Program-made: the position numbers and the translations under genes
The notes under the pieces: model-generated
Database searches by the model: none
The model's input: only the letters and a program-made list of their open reading frames with translations
Told to the model about the DNA's origin: nothing
NCBI RefSeq assembly: GCF_002266425.1
Contig: NZ_NPMN01000004.1
Location: forward strand, 121,769-185,768
Length of the DNA: 64,000 nucleotides
Direction of reading: 5' to 3'
From: Tissierella sp. P1
Lineage (GTDB): Bacteria > Bacillota > Clostridia > Tissierellales > Tissierellaceae
Shown here: piece after piece, positions 29,399 to 38,378 of the stretch
Layout of the letters: every line of letters starts with the position of its first letter
How positions within the stretch are numbered: position 1 is the first letter of the stretch

Positions 29399-31429
29399 TT
29401 AATATTTAAGTTTTGAAATGCTATCATACATTTCTTCTGCTAATTCTAATAAAATTCTAGATGCATTTTCTATTTCTAGCATAGATGCCATTTGTTCTTC
29501 TATAGATGCTGAGGTTTCTTCTGTTCCAGCAGCATTTTCTTCTGAGATCGCAGATAGATTTTCAATGATTACTATTATTTCTTCTTTTTTATTTCTCATT
29601 TCTTCACCAGAATGATTGACATCTATTATTGCATTTTTCATTTTTTCTATGGCTAAAGCAATACCATCAAATTTTTCGTGAGTTGTTTCTACGCTTTTTA
29701 CCTGAATTTCTGTGGATTCTTCAACCTTTTTAATATTATCTACTGCATACTCTGTTTTAGTAGTTAATTCCTTTATTATTGTAACTATTTCTTCTGTAAA
29801 TTCATTAGATCTTTCAGCCAGCTTTCTAACTTCATCAGCTACAACAGCAAACCCCTTTCCAGCGTCTCCAGCTCTTGCTGCTTCTATAGCAGCATTTAAT
29901 GCCAATAGATTAGTTTGTTCTGCAATACTTTGAATCATATGACTGGCAAGTTCAATTTTTTCTGCACTTTCATTTGTATTTGTAATTATTTCATTTATTT
30001 CCTTTACAGAGGACTGATTCATTTTTGTCTTTAATACCAATTCTCTTATAGTATTAATACCTTCATCTTTTAAAATATTCACTTCTTGTGTAGACATATT
30101 TAATTCTTCAATGAAATTCTGATTTCTTTCTACTAAATCACCGAGGATATTAACATTTATTGCACCTTGCTCCGTATCATGAGCTTGATCATTGGCTCCT
30201 TTTGCTATTTCTTGAACTGTATTTGCTATTTCTTCTGATACTATAGCTGACTGTTGACTAGCATATGTTAGCTTTTGTGACGCTAATTTTAATCTCTCTG
30301 AAGAGTCCGCTATATTTTTTGTTGTATCCCTGATAAAATTTTGAACATTTTTCATAGCATTTGCAATTTCACCAAATTCATCGTTTTGGGCAATAAATTT
30401 ATCGGGAATCTTCGCAGTAAAGTCTCCTGATGTCATAATGTTTAAATGCTCTTTTGTAATATTAAGATTCTTTGCTATACCTCTAGATATAGAATACAAT
30501 ATGATTCCTAATATAGTAAATACTAAAACCCCTATGGTTATAATAATAAAAACATTTCTATTAATTGCTTTATAAGTTTCTTCCATAGAGAAGGCGAGTT
30601 CTAATGTTCCTAAATATTTATTGTTCATATTAATAGGCATTAGAACCTCATATACTTCAGTGCCTTCATTATCATATACATAAGAATAAGGCTCTTGGCT
30701 GGTAATGGCATTGATAATGTATTCCTTACTTTCTTCCGATCCTACCTTACTTATATCACTGTTGGCTAAAACTTTAGCATTAGGGTCAATAAATCCTGCA
30801 TAGACTATATTATCTGCTTCGGATAAATCTTCAACAAGATTTTGGTATCCATATTGTTCTGTTAATTGCTGAACCTTATTAGCAAGAATAGCAATTTGCA
30901 CAAATTCACCATCTTTAGCCTTTATTGCCCCAAATTTAAAATAATTCCCATTTTCTGATGCACCATCTTGTCTAATATCCTCCATTATCTCATTATCATT
31001 ACTTTCCATAAACCTAGTCAGCGGATGATCTGCAGGTACTTGCCATCCGATATCTCCTCGCACTGTAGAGTAGATGATTTCCATATCTTTATTGTACCAA
31101 TAGATGGCGTCTACAGTGGAGTTCTCTACAATACTATCGAGTAGCTCGTTACTTAAATTTCCTTGGTTATTAATAGTAGTTTTTGCTGCGGTTCTCATAT
31201 TTTCTTCTAGGATTTCGTTGATATTTTTAATTGCATTTGAATTATCTTCTATTCTGTCAACTACTTGACTTGCCAGCTCAAAACCACTCACTTTTTTTGC
31301 ATCTAATAAATTTTTCTTAAATAAACCTGAAGTAATTATAGCTATACTTAGAATTCCAATAAGTACTAATATTAAGGGAATTACAATCAGTTTAAATTTA
31401 ATTGTTTCTTTGTTGTTTAATTTTATCAT
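29399..31429 (-). CDS. Methyl-accepting chemotaxis protein
   Basis: Membrane chemoreceptor. N-terminal helix (about 12-33), large extracellular Cache-like sensor (about 40-285), second helix (about 288-312), HAMP domain, and a cytoplasmic signalling domain whose tip contains [15 protein letters not shown] and [16 protein letters not shown]. No C-terminal NWE(T/S)F-type pentapeptide. 676 residues from Met at 31429; the upstream Met at 31438 abuts the Shine-Dalgarno (aggag). The ligand cannot be told. It stands alone, and no sigma-28 promoter was seen upstream. Confidence 0.94.
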   Translation of the reverse strand: MIKLNNKETIKFKLIVIPLILVLIGILSIAIITSGLFKKNLLDAKKVSGFELASQVVDRIEDNSNAIKNINEILEENMRTAAKTTINNQGNLSNELLDSIVENSTVDAIYWYNKDMEIIYSTVRGDIGWQVPADHPLTRFMESNDNEIMEDIRQDGASENGNYFKFGAIKAKDGEFVQIAILANKVQQLTEQYGYQNLVEDLSEADNIVYAGFIDPNAKVLANSDISKVGSEESKEYIINAITSQEPYSYVYDNEGTEVYEVLMPINMNNKYLGTLELAFSMEETYKAINRNVFIIITIGVLVFTILGIILYSISRGIAKNLNITKEHLNIMTSGDFTAKIPDKFIAQNDEFGEIANAMKNVQNFIRDTTKNIADSSERLKLASQKLTYASQQSAIVSEEIANTVQEIAKGANDQAHDTEQGAINVNILGDLVERNQNFIEELNMSTQEVNILKDEGINTIRELVLKTKMNQSSVKEINEIITNTNESAEKIELASHMIQSIAEQTNLLALNAAIEAARAGDAGKGFAVVADEVRKLAERSNEFTEEIVTIIKELTTKTEYAVDNIKKVEESTEIQVKSVETTHEKFDGIALAIEKMKNAIIDVNHSGEEMRNKKEEIIVIIENLSAISEENAAGTEETSASIEEQMASMLEIENASRILLELAEEMYDSISKLKY

Positions 31430-31588
31430 TTTTTTCATCTCCTAAGTTATTGATTTAAAAATTAATTGTATAGTTATCTTTATAGGCTTGCAAATAATAT
31501 GCCATATGGGTTTTATTTCCTTATGAGGCTTTATCATCCATTTTGTATTATTCAGTTTGTATTACTTATAAATATTTATAATACGAAA

Positions 31589-31630
31589 GACCTATGAAAT
31601 AAATTCATAGTATGAATTTATTCATAGGTC
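31589..31630. repeat. Long near-perfect palindrome in the divergent intergenic region
   Basis: GACCTATGAAATAAATTCATA and its complement TATGAATTTATTCATAGGTC abut, with one unpaired base. It lies between the chemoreceptor start (minus strand) and the 31739 gene (plus strand), so it could be an operator, terminator-like hairpin or mobile-element remnant. The rest of 31430-31738 shows no gene. Confidence 0.6.
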
Positions 31631-31738
31631 ATATTGTGTGTAGTTTAAATATGTGGGGAATAGTTTTAAATTAAACATAAGTTAATTGAATAAGGCTAAA
31701 AAATACCTTATAATTATAGTAAGATTGGAGGAATCTTT

Positions 31739-32209
31739 ATGCTGGAATTATTAGAAGAGTTACAAACAGAGCTAATAGTAATATTTTTTGCAATGCTGCC
31801 TATAATAGAACTTAGAGGGGCAGTGCCTTTAGGCATATCTCTAGGACTTAGTCCAATACATAGTACAATCCTTAGTATAATAGGAAATATGATAATAGTA
31901 CCTTTTTTATTAAAATTACTTCACCCAATCATGGCATACTTTGAAAAGACTGTAATATTTTCAAAAACTGTAGGATGGGTAAAAAGGAGATCTATGAGTA
32001 AAGCAGCTATTATAAAGAAATATAGTTTACTAGGACTTTTTATATTTGTAGCCATACCAATGCCAGGTACTGGTGCATGGACAGGGTCAGTTATAGCATC
32101 CTTGTTAAAAATGAATTTTAGAAAAGCACTGCTATCTATATCCTTGGGTATAATAACATCGGGAATTATCGTGGCTACTATATCCTATAAGGTATTTTCA
32201 ATATTTTGA
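31739..32209 (+). CDS. Small integral membrane protein, COG2426 (putative small multidrug exporter family)
   Basis: 156 residues, hydrophobic throughout (four or five segments) with the family features MLPIIELRGAVPLG near the N-terminus and FIFVAIPMPGTGAWTGS in the middle. Annotated elsewhere as putative small multi-drug export protein; transport function is unproven and the fold may relate to DedA/SNARE-associated proteins. Shine-Dalgarno ggagga before ATG 31739. Confidence 0.8.
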   Translation: MLELLEELQTELIVIFFAMLPIIELRGAVPLGISLGLSPIHSTILSIIGNMIIVPFLLKLLHPIMAYFEKTVIFSKTVGWVKRRSMSKAAIIKKYSLLGLFIFVAIPMPGTGAWTGSVIASLLKMNFRKALLSISLGIITSGIIVATISYKVFSIF

Positions 32210-32224
32210 TTATTTTTATCATTA

Positions 32225-32253
32225 TTGACTAGAAATTTTCATTGTGATAAAAT
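32225..32253 (+). promoter_or_regulatory. Sigma-A promoter of the SAM riboswitch/metK transcript
   Basis: TTGACT (32225-32230) and TAAAAT (32248-32253) with a 17-base spacer, about 29 bases upstream of the riboswitch. Confidence 0.8.
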
Positions 32254-32281
32254 CTTTGTTAGATAAAAAATCAATATAGTT

Positions 32282-32384
32282 CCTTATCAAGAGCGATGGA
32301 GGGTATGGGCCCGATGAAATCCGGCAACCAGTATTTATACAAGGTGCTAAATCCCACAGAACTATGTTCTGAGAGATGAGGTAA
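32282..32384 (+). ncRNA. SAM-I (S-box) riboswitch
   Basis: Binds S-adenosylmethionine and terminates transcription. The core elements appear in order: CTTATCAAGAG, GGAGGG...GGGCCCGATGAAA, CCGGCAACC, GGTGCTAAATCC and GAGAGATGAG. An intrinsic terminator follows at 32394. The regulated gene is metK, feedback-controlled by its product. Confidence 0.96.
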
Positions 32385-32393
32385 AGCGAATGC

Positions 32394-32423
32394 TAAAACC
32401 TTTTCTCGAGAAGGTTTTTTTTA
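32394..32423 (+). terminator. S-box expression-platform terminator
   Basis: AAAACCTTTTC / GAGAAGGTTTT stem centred on TCGA, followed by eight T. Confidence 0.9.
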
Positions 32424-32700
32424 TGACCTAACTTAGCGAACGATAGTGAGCTTTAGTAGGTCAAACGCAACGAGAACCAAATCTATGCGAGCGCAGCGAG
32501 CAAATAGATTTGTGTTTCGAGACTGTGGAAAATGACCTAACTTAGCGAACGATAGTGAGCTTTAGTAGGTCAAACGCACCTACGCTGTCCGTTTTGTCTA
32601 CAACTCGCGAATGCTCGTTGGACAAAAAGGCAACGAACGCAAAATTCATGCGAATGATAATGAGCAAATGAATTTGTGCAGTGAGACTGCGTAATATGAC
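32423..32700. repeat. Array of five hairpin modules with a shared core and unrelated arms
   Basis: Each module is an inverted repeat around a core like GCGAACGATAGTGAGC. Module 1 arms TGACCTA/TAGGTCA (32424-32463); module 2 arms CAAATCTAT/ATAGATTTG with core GCGAGCGCAGCGAGC (32478-32512); module 3 repeats module 1 exactly (47-bp identity, 32423-32469 and 32532-32578); module 4 arms TTTTGTC/GACAAAA with a diverged core (32592-32627); module 5 arms AAATTCAT/ATGAATTT with core GCGAATGATAATGAGC (32642-32675). It is transcribed in the metK leader downstream of the S-box terminator. No ORF here is credible. Confidence 0.85.
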
Positions 32701-32792
32701 TTAACACAGAGAAGAATATTTTCTCTTTTACATTAAAATTGGAAAATATAAAAGTGCACCTAATAGAAAAATTTAAGGAGGAAGGAAAGCGA

Positions 32793-33965
32793 ATGAAAAA
32801 ATGGTTATTTACTTCTGAATCAGTAACAGAAGGGCATCCAGATAAAGTATGCGACCAAATCTCAGATTCAATACTGGATGCAATACTTGAAAAAGACCCC
32901 AATGCGAGGGTGGCATGTGAGACAACTGTAACTACTGGAATGGTACTAGTAGTAGGGGAAATCACTACTAATTGTTATGTTGACATACCAAAGATTGCGA
33001 GACAAACGATAGAAGAAATAGGGTATACAAGGGCAAAATATGGATTTGACTCAGATACATGTGCTGTGCTTACTTCTATAAACGAACAATCAGGGGATAT
33101 AGCTATGGGAGTAGACAAAGCACTAGAGCAAAAAACCAACTCTAATGATGAACTAGATTTAATTGGTGCAGGAGATCAAGGGATGATGTTTGGTTATGCA
33201 TGTAATGAAACACCAGAACTAATGCCATTGCCTATATCATTAGCTCATAAATTAGCTAAGAGATTATCAGATGTAAGGAAAGATGGTACATTAGAATATT
33301 TAAGACCAGACGGAAAGACTCAAGTAACTGTAGAGTATCTTGACGATAAACCTGTAAGAATAGAAAATGTTGTAGTATCTACCCAACATAGTCCGGATGT
33401 GACCTTAGAGACTATTAAAGAAGATATAATAAAACATGTAGTAATGCCAATAATACCTAAAGAGTTATTAGATGAAAATACAAAATACTACGTAAATCCT
33501 ACAGGAAGATTTGTTGTGGGTGGTCCTATGGGAGATGCTGGATTAACTGGAAGAAAGATAATAGTAGATACTTACGGTGGATATGGAAGACATGGTGGAG
33601 GAGCAGTCTCAGGAAAAGATCCAACAAAGGTAGATAGATCAGCTGCATACGCTGCAAGATATGTAGCAAAAAACATAGTAGCTGCAGGATTAGCAGACAA
33701 GTGTGAAGTAGGGCTGGCATATGCTATAGGTGTAGCAAGACCTTTATCAATATATGTAGATACTTTTGGAACTGGAAAGATATCCAATACGGAAATTCAA
33801 GAACTAGTTAATAAACATTTTGATCTTAGACCAGCAGCTATTATTAGAGGTTTAGACTTAAGAAGACCGATTTATAGACAATTAGCTGCATATGGACATT
33901 TTGGCAGACCAGATTTAGATTTGCCATGGGAAAAGATAGATAAGGTTGAATTATTAAGGAGTTAG
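32793..33965 (+). CDS. metK: S-adenosylmethionine synthetase
   Basis: Makes SAM from methionine and ATP. Signatures [28 protein letters not shown] and the phosphate loop [15 protein letters not shown] are intact; about 390 residues. ATG 32793 follows Shine-Dalgarno aaggaggaagg; the in-frame 32739 start lies before it. The S-box riboswitch and a long structured leader precede the gene. Confidence 0.97.
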   Translation: MKKWLFTSESVTEGHPDKVCDQISDSILDAILEKDPNARVACETTVTTGMVLVVGEITTNCYVDIPKIARQTIEEIGYTRAKYGFDSDTCAVLTSINEQSGDIAMGVDKALEQKTNSNDELDLIGAGDQGMMFGYACNETPELMPLPISLAHKLAKRLSDVRKDGTLEYLRPDGKTQVTVEYLDDKPVRIENVVVSTQHSPDVTLETIKEDIIKHVVMPIIPKELLDENTKYYVNPTGRFVVGGPMGDAGLTGRKIIVDTYGGYGRHGGGAVSGKDPTKVDRSAAYAARYVAKNIVAAGLADKCEVGLAYAIGVARPLSIYVDTFGTGKISNTEIQELVNKHFDLRPAAIIRGLDLRRPIYRQLAAYGHFGRPDLDLPWEKIDKVELLRS

Positions 33966-33967
33966 CA

Positions 33968-34190
33968 AATTCACAATTCACAATGCACTAGATGAACAAA
34001 CCCTAAAGGACTACCGAATTATACCCTGCGGGCAAATATCAGTAGCTAAGCGATGAACACAAAATCAAAAACCATGATTTTGGTTCTCTACTTAAGTTCA
34101 CAATTAAGGAAGCGACCGCTGGTCGCAAAAAATACTGCAAAGCTAGACCTTAACAATTGTGCATTGTGAACTGTAAATTGCGTAAGTGGC
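33968..34190. repeat. TTCACAATTCACAAT...ATTGTGCATTGTGAA inverted repeat element
   Basis: Left arm at about 33968-33988, further TTCACAATTAAGG at about 34097, right arm at about 34150-34180; the interior holds CAAAATCA/TGATTTTG (about 34060-34082) and GCGACCGCTGGTCGC (about 34113-34127) hairpins. No gene is visible. Member of the dispersed TGTGAATT family. Confidence 0.55.
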
Positions 34191-34226
34191 CTATGGCTAT
34201 GAATTGAATAAACAGGAGTGAAATGA

Positions 34227-36452
34227 ATGTTGATTCTAGAGGGTGTAATAGAAGAAATAAGATTTAGAAATGAAGCCAATGGTTATACAGTTGCAAAACT
34301 TAATACATCCGATGGACCAGTTACTATAGTAGGTAATACCCCTTTTATAAATCTAGAAGAGACTGTAAAGGTAGAGGGAGAATGGATATATCATCCTACC
34401 TATGGTGAACAATTATCATTTACAAGTATATCAACAGTAGTGCCATCTACATTAAAAGGAATAGAAAACTACCTTTCATCGGGTCTAATTCCCCATATTG
34501 GTCCTAAGACCGCTAAGAGAATAGTGGAGAAATTTGGTCTGGATTCATTGGAAATCATACAATATAATCCAGAAAGATTAAAGGAAATAAGTGGCATAGG
34601 TGAGAAAAAACTTGAAATAATAGTAGAGGCTTATGCTGAGCAAAGAGAACTTAGAGATATAATGGTATTTTTGCAGCAGTACGGTATCACAGTTAACTAC
34701 GGTATAAAAATATATAAAAATTATGGCAAAGATACAATAAATATAATTAGTGAAAATCCTTATAGACTATCAGAGGATATTTACGGTATAGGATTTAAAA
34801 CTGCTGATAAGATAGCAGCAAAAATGGGTATAAATAAAGAGTCACCATATAGAATAGAAGCTGGAATTAAATATATAATAATGGAATTCGCAGGAAATGG
34901 CCATTGCTATGTGCCTAAGAACGAGCTAATATCTAATGTTTCTAGGCTATTAGATGCAGAAAACAGTTTAATAGAAGAAGGTATAAGGAATCTGGGACTT
35001 AGGGGAAATATTCATTTAATTGCAGATAATGAAGATACTCTTGTATACTATACTCCATTTCATATGGCAGAAAATAATGTAAGCAGAAAACTCGTAGAAT
35101 TATCTCAGGTCAAATTGGAAGAATTAGAGATAGATGTGGAAAAGGAAATTAAAAGAATAGAAGAACAAGAAAACATTCTATTCGCTAAAAAACAAATTGT
35201 GGCAATAAGAGAAGCTTTAGAAAATGGATTAGTAGTTATTACAGGAGGGCCAGGTACAGGTAAAACTACTACAATTAATGCTATAATAAAGATTTGTGAA
35301 GATATGGATCTATCAGTGATTCTTGCAGCGCCAACAGGAAGAGCAGCTAAAAGGATGACGGAAACTACAGGAATAGAGGCAAAGACAATACATCGACTAT
35401 TGGAATACTCCTTTATGGAAGAGGAATCTATGGCATTTGGAAAAGATGAGGACAGTCCTATAGATGTAGATTTAATTATTATAGATGAATCTTCTATGAT
35501 AGATATACTTCTCATGAACTCACTTTTAAAGGCTTTGAAACCGGGAACCCGTGTGGTTCTAGTAGGAGATACAGATCAGCTGCCATCAGTGGGGGCTGGA
35601 AACGTGCTCGGAGATATTATTGAGTCGGGAGTAATTAAGGTTGTAAGGTTAGATGAAATATTTAGACAATCAGAAGAGAGTATGATAATAGTTAATGCCC
35701 ATAAGATAAATAAAGGAGAAGAACCTATTCTAAATGAAAAGGATAAAGACTTCTTTTTTTTAACTAGAAACAGTACTGATGGAATATTAGAGACTATATT
35801 AGAACTTTGTCATGAAAGACTTCCTAATTTTTATGGAGTAGATAAAGTAAGAGATATTCAAGTTCTAACTCCGATGAAAAAAGGGGATGTAGGCATCAAT
35901 TCACTAAATAAACATTTACAGTCCGTCCTAAATCCTAAAGATAAGTCCAAAGCAGAAAAACAAATTGGAGATGAACTGTTTCGAGTTGGTGATAAGGTGA
36001 TGCAAATAAAAAACAACTATACAACTGAATGGAAAACAGTAAGAGATGGATTAGAAGTAGATACTGGTGAAGGCGTATTCAATGGAGATTTTGGCTTTAT
36101 AATTGATATAGATGAAGAAGATAGGACAATGAAAGTTTTATTCGACGATGAAAAGGAAGTAGAATATGAATTTAATCAATTAGATGAGTTAAGATTAGCC
36201 TATGCAACAACAGTACATAAATCTCAGGGCTCAGAGTTTCCAGTGGTGGTAATGCCAATTAGTTGGGGACCACCGATGCTTTTAACTCGTAACTTATTAT
36301 ATACAGCCATTACTAGGGCTAAAAATTTAGTAGTATTAGTAGGAGAAGAAAAATATTTATCTATGATGATAAAAAATAATAGAATAACAAAGAGATACTC
36401 AGCATTAGATAAAAAGATTAGAAATTATGTATCTATTTTCATGGAGGGATAA
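34227..36452 (+). CDS. recD2: RecD-like SF1 DNA helicase (RecD2)
   Basis: 5'-3' DNA helicase of the RecD2/TraA-like family, acting in DNA repair outside RecBCD. N-terminal OB/helix-hairpin-helix region (ISGIGEKKLEIIVEAY near 115), Walker A GGPGTGKTTT near residue 340, motif II LIIIDESSMID, VGDTDQLPSVGAG, and the C-terminal TVHKSQGSEFPVV and LLYTAITRAK motifs. 741 residues. Three bases separate it from comF: likely one operon with comF and yvyF. Confidence 0.93.
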   Translation: MLILEGVIEEIRFRNEANGYTVAKLNTSDGPVTIVGNTPFINLEETVKVEGEWIYHPTYGEQLSFTSISTVVPSTLKGIENYLSSGLIPHIGPKTAKRIVEKFGLDSLEIIQYNPERLKEISGIGEKKLEIIVEAYAEQRELRDIMVFLQQYGITVNYGIKIYKNYGKDTINIISENPYRLSEDIYGIGFKTADKIAAKMGINKESPYRIEAGIKYIIMEFAGNGHCYVPKNELISNVSRLLDAENSLIEEGIRNLGLRGNIHLIADNEDTLVYYTPFHMAENNVSRKLVELSQVKLEELEIDVEKEIKRIEEQENILFAKKQIVAIREALENGLVVITGGPGTGKTTTINAIIKICEDMDLSVILAAPTGRAAKRMTETTGIEAKTIHRLLEYSFMEEESMAFGKDEDSPIDVDLIIIDESSMIDILLMNSLLKALKPGTRVVLVGDTDQLPSVGAGNVLGDIIESGVIKVVRLDEIFRQSEESMIIVNAHKINKGEEPILNEKDKDFFFLTRNSTDGILETILELCHERLPNFYGVDKVRDIQVLTPMKKGDVGINSLNKHLQSVLNPKDKSKAEKQIGDELFRVGDKVMQIKNNYTTEWKTVRDGLEVDTGEGVFNGDFGFIIDIDEEDRTMKVLFDDEKEVEYEFNQLDELRLAYATTVHKSQGSEFPVVVMPISWGPPMLLTRNLLYTAITRAKNLVVLVGEEKYLSMMIKNNRITKRYSALDKKIRNYVSIFMEG

Positions 36453-36454
36453 AC

Positions 36455-37114
36455 TTGCTTCAAACCTTAAATAGTTTACTTTTTCCAACAAAACATATTT
36501 GTCTTTTTTGCAAAGAGAAAAATGGAAGCATTAAAGGATATATCTGTAAAGAGTGTTATGAGAACTTGGAAGTATTAAATAGAGAAGTGCAAATAGATTC
36601 CATATATATCAATAAGGTGTATTACTCGCTTTCATATAATAGATTTATTAGAGAGATGATGAAGAACTATAAGTATAATGGAAAGAACTATTTATATAAA
36701 CCATTTGGAGAAATTATGATTAGGACTATTGAAAATAAAAAAATAGCCGAAGATATAGATATAATTATTTATGTCCCCACCCATAAAAGAAAAGAAGCAT
36801 TAAGAGGTTATAATCAAGCAGAGTTATTGGCAGTTTACATATCAAAAAATCTTGAAAAACCTTTATTAAGGGAGAATCTAATAAAGACTAAATGGACAAA
36901 AGAGCAAAGTCATTCAAATAAAATTGATAGAATCATAAATCTAAAGGGCTCATTTCAAATAAAAGATTCTAGTGAAATAGAAAGAAAAAAGATACTTTTA
37001 GTAGATGATATTATAACAACTGGAGTAACTATGGATGAGTGCAGTAGAGTGCTTATAAATAATGGTGCTAAGGAAGTAATAGGTATAGCCTTGACATCAA
37101 GCAAAAATAACTAA
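36455..37114 (+). CDS. comF: ComF family protein (phosphoribosyltransferase-like, DNA uptake)
   Basis: 219 residues with an N-terminal zinc-binding pair CLFC...CKEC (about 16-34) and a C-terminal phosphoribosyltransferase fold carrying ILLVDDIITTGVTM. ComF is required for DNA transformation in Bacillus and sits beside flagellar genes there as well. TTG 36455 follows gaggg at short spacing; no better start exists. Confidence 0.88.
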   Translation: MLQTLNSLLFPTKHICLFCKEKNGSIKGYICKECYENLEVLNREVQIDSIYINKVYYSLSYNRFIREMMKNYKYNGKNYLYKPFGEIMIRTIENKKIAEDIDIIIYVPTHKRKEALRGYNQAELLAVYISKNLEKPLLRENLIKTKWTKEQSHSNKIDRIINLKGSFQIKDSSEIERKKILLVDDIITTGVTMDECSRVLINNGAKEVIGIALTSSKNN

Positions 37115-37127
37115 AGGATGTGAAAGT

Positions 37128-37544
37128 ATGGATATAAGAAATTGTGCTAAGTGTGGAAAAATTTATCAATATGATGGATTTAGAATCTGCCATAGTTGCA
37201 GAAAGACTGGTGAGGATGAATTTCAAAAGGTAAAGGAGTATCTATATGATAATCCAGGAGCAACTATTTCGGAGGTTGAAGAAGCTACGGGAGTGGATTC
37301 AAGGAAGATAATAGTATTTTTAAGGGAAGGAAGACTAGAAATAGGAGAAGGCAGTAATTTAATATTAGAATGTGAAAAATGTGGTGTAAGTATTAGAACA
37401 GGAAGGTTTTGTGATAAATGCAAGAATAACCTTCAAAGAGAGTTGGGACAAGTAGTAGATTCTGCAAGATCAACTAAAAGAACAATAGATAAAAAAGTAG
37501 AAGAAAAATTTAGAGTAATAGATAGATATGAAAAAAGAAAATAA
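37128..37544 (+). CDS. yvyF: YvyF-type flagellar operon protein (two zinc ribbons)
   Basis: 138 residues: N-terminal CAKC...CHSC ribbon, a winged-helix-like segment (NPGATISEVEEATGVDSRKI), then a second ribbon CEKC...CDKC and a basic C-terminus. Matches the TIGR03826/YvyF family found between comF and flgM; regulatory role suspected but unproven. A shorter paralogue is at 59924. Confidence 0.85.
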   Translation: MDIRNCAKCGKIYQYDGFRICHSCRKTGEDEFQKVKEYLYDNPGATISEVEEATGVDSRKIIVFLREGRLEIGEGSNLILECEKCGVSIRTGRFCDKCKNNLQRELGQVVDSARSTKRTIDKKVEEKFRVIDRYEKRK

Positions 37545-37549
37545 TATGC

Positions 37550-37576
37550 TAAAGAAACACCCCATCTTACCGATAA
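37550..37576 (+). promoter_or_regulatory. Sigma-28 promoter of flgM
   Basis: TAAA (37550-37553), exact 15-base spacer, ACCGATAA (37569-37576; consensus GCCGATAA). Transcription would start near 37584, inside the loop of the overlapping hairpin. Confidence 0.88.
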
Positions 37577-37607
37577 TAATAATAGAAAGTTAAGTGGGGT
37601 GTTTTTT
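37555..37607 (+). terminator. Terminator-like hairpin overlapping the flgM promoter and Shine-Dalgarno
   Basis: AAACACCCC (37555-37563) pairs with GGGGTGTTT (37596-37604), extended by CTTA/TAAG, and ends in six T immediately before the flgM ATG. The left arm lies between the -35 and -10 of the sigma-28 promoter; the right arm is the Shine-Dalgarno of flgM. Only read-through RNA from recD2-comF-yvyF would contain both arms. Confidence 0.75.
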
Positions 37608-37919
37608 ATGAGAATAAATAAAATAGATAATATTTTTCAAGTGTATAACAAAAATTCGGGGGTCAAGAAAGTTAATTCGGATAAAGGATCAAAGGATATT
37701 GATCAAATTAAAATATCTGAAAAAGCTATAGAATTTCAATATGCATTGCAAAAAATTAAAGACGTAGAAGAAATACGTATGGATAAGGTTGAAGATATAA
37801 AAAATCAAATTCAATCAGGAACATATCATATAGAAGGGAAAAAGATAGCTGAAAAAATGCTTGAAAGTATTAATTTTGACAAAAAAAATTTAATGGCCGG
37901 TGATGAAAATGACTTTTAG
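37608..37919 (+). CDS. flgM: Anti-sigma-28 factor FlgM
   Basis: Binds and silences the flagellar sigma factor until the hook is complete, then is exported. About 103 residues, with the C-terminal sigma-binding region (IKISEKAIEFQYALQKIKDV...VEDIKNQIQSGTYHIEGKKIAEKML). ATG 37608 is used; GTG 37599 is inside the Shine-Dalgarno/stem. Overlaps flgN. Own sigma-28 promoter gives negative autoregulation. Confidence 0.9.
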   Translation: MRINKIDNIFQVYNKNSGVKKVNSDKGSKDIDQIKISEKAIEFQYALQKIKDVEEIRMDKVEDIKNQIQSGTYHIEGKKIAEKMLESINFDKKNLMAGDENDF

Positions 37920-38376
37920 GGAAGAGCTAGAAGCGGTGATGGAAAAGGAATTGACTGTTTTAACAGAATTAAAAGAACTTTCATTTAAAAAGGCAGATAT
38001 GATTATAAACAATCATATGCGAGAATTAGAAGAAACTACAAAAAAAGAAGAAACTCTAATAAATGAAATGGCTCTTTTAGAGGAAGAAAGAGAAAAATTA
38101 TTAGATACTTGGGGGCTAGCTGTAAACACTCCTATTTCTAATGTAATAGAAAGAATACCAGAAGACAACAGTAGATTAATATATATTAGAGATAAGATGA
38201 AGGAAGTCATGGCAGAACTTTCATTGAGAAATAAATTAAACAATGATCTTATACAAGATAATCTAGATTGGATTGATTTTAATATGAACTTAATTACAAA
38301 TACTCATATAGATCCAGGATATGGAAAAGAAAACAAGAAATCCAGTGGAAATAGTATTTTTGATAGGAAGGTGTAG
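37903..38376 (+). CDS. flgN: FlgN-type flagellar export chaperone
   Basis: Cytoplasmic chaperone for the hook-filament junction proteins FlgK and FlgL encoded next. About 157 residues, mostly long alpha-helices with heptad character (residues 1-70), weakly conserved; the call relies on position between flgM and flgK and on the helical pattern. Start ATG 37903 overlaps flgM; ATG 37909 is an alternative. Confidence 0.82.
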   Translation: MKMTFREELEAVMEKELTVLTELKELSFKKADMIINNHMRELEETTKKEETLINEMALLEEEREKLLDTWGLAVNTPISNVIERIPEDNSRLIYIRDKMKEVMAELSLRNKLNNDLIQDNLDWIDFNMNLITNTHIDPGYGKENKKSSGNSIFDRKV

Positions 38377-38378
38377 GA

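Noticed and set aside
31430..31738. Sigma-28 promoter for the chemoreceptor
   Set aside because: I searched the minus strand for TAAA-N15-GCCGATAA and found no acceptable match.
32570..32965. Minus-strand open frame of 131 codons over the hairpin array and the metK start
   Set aside because: It runs antisense to the metK N-terminus, and its other half is repeat sequence. No Shine-Dalgarno or family match.
34113..34127. GCGACCGCTGGTCGC hairpin as the metK terminator
   Set aside because: No T run follows on the plus strand (it is followed by A residues), and it lies inside a larger repeat element.
35105..35515. Minus-strand 136-codon frame inside recD2
   Set aside because: Complement of the helicase core, which is itself strongly supported; low-complexity Ser/Ile-rich translation.
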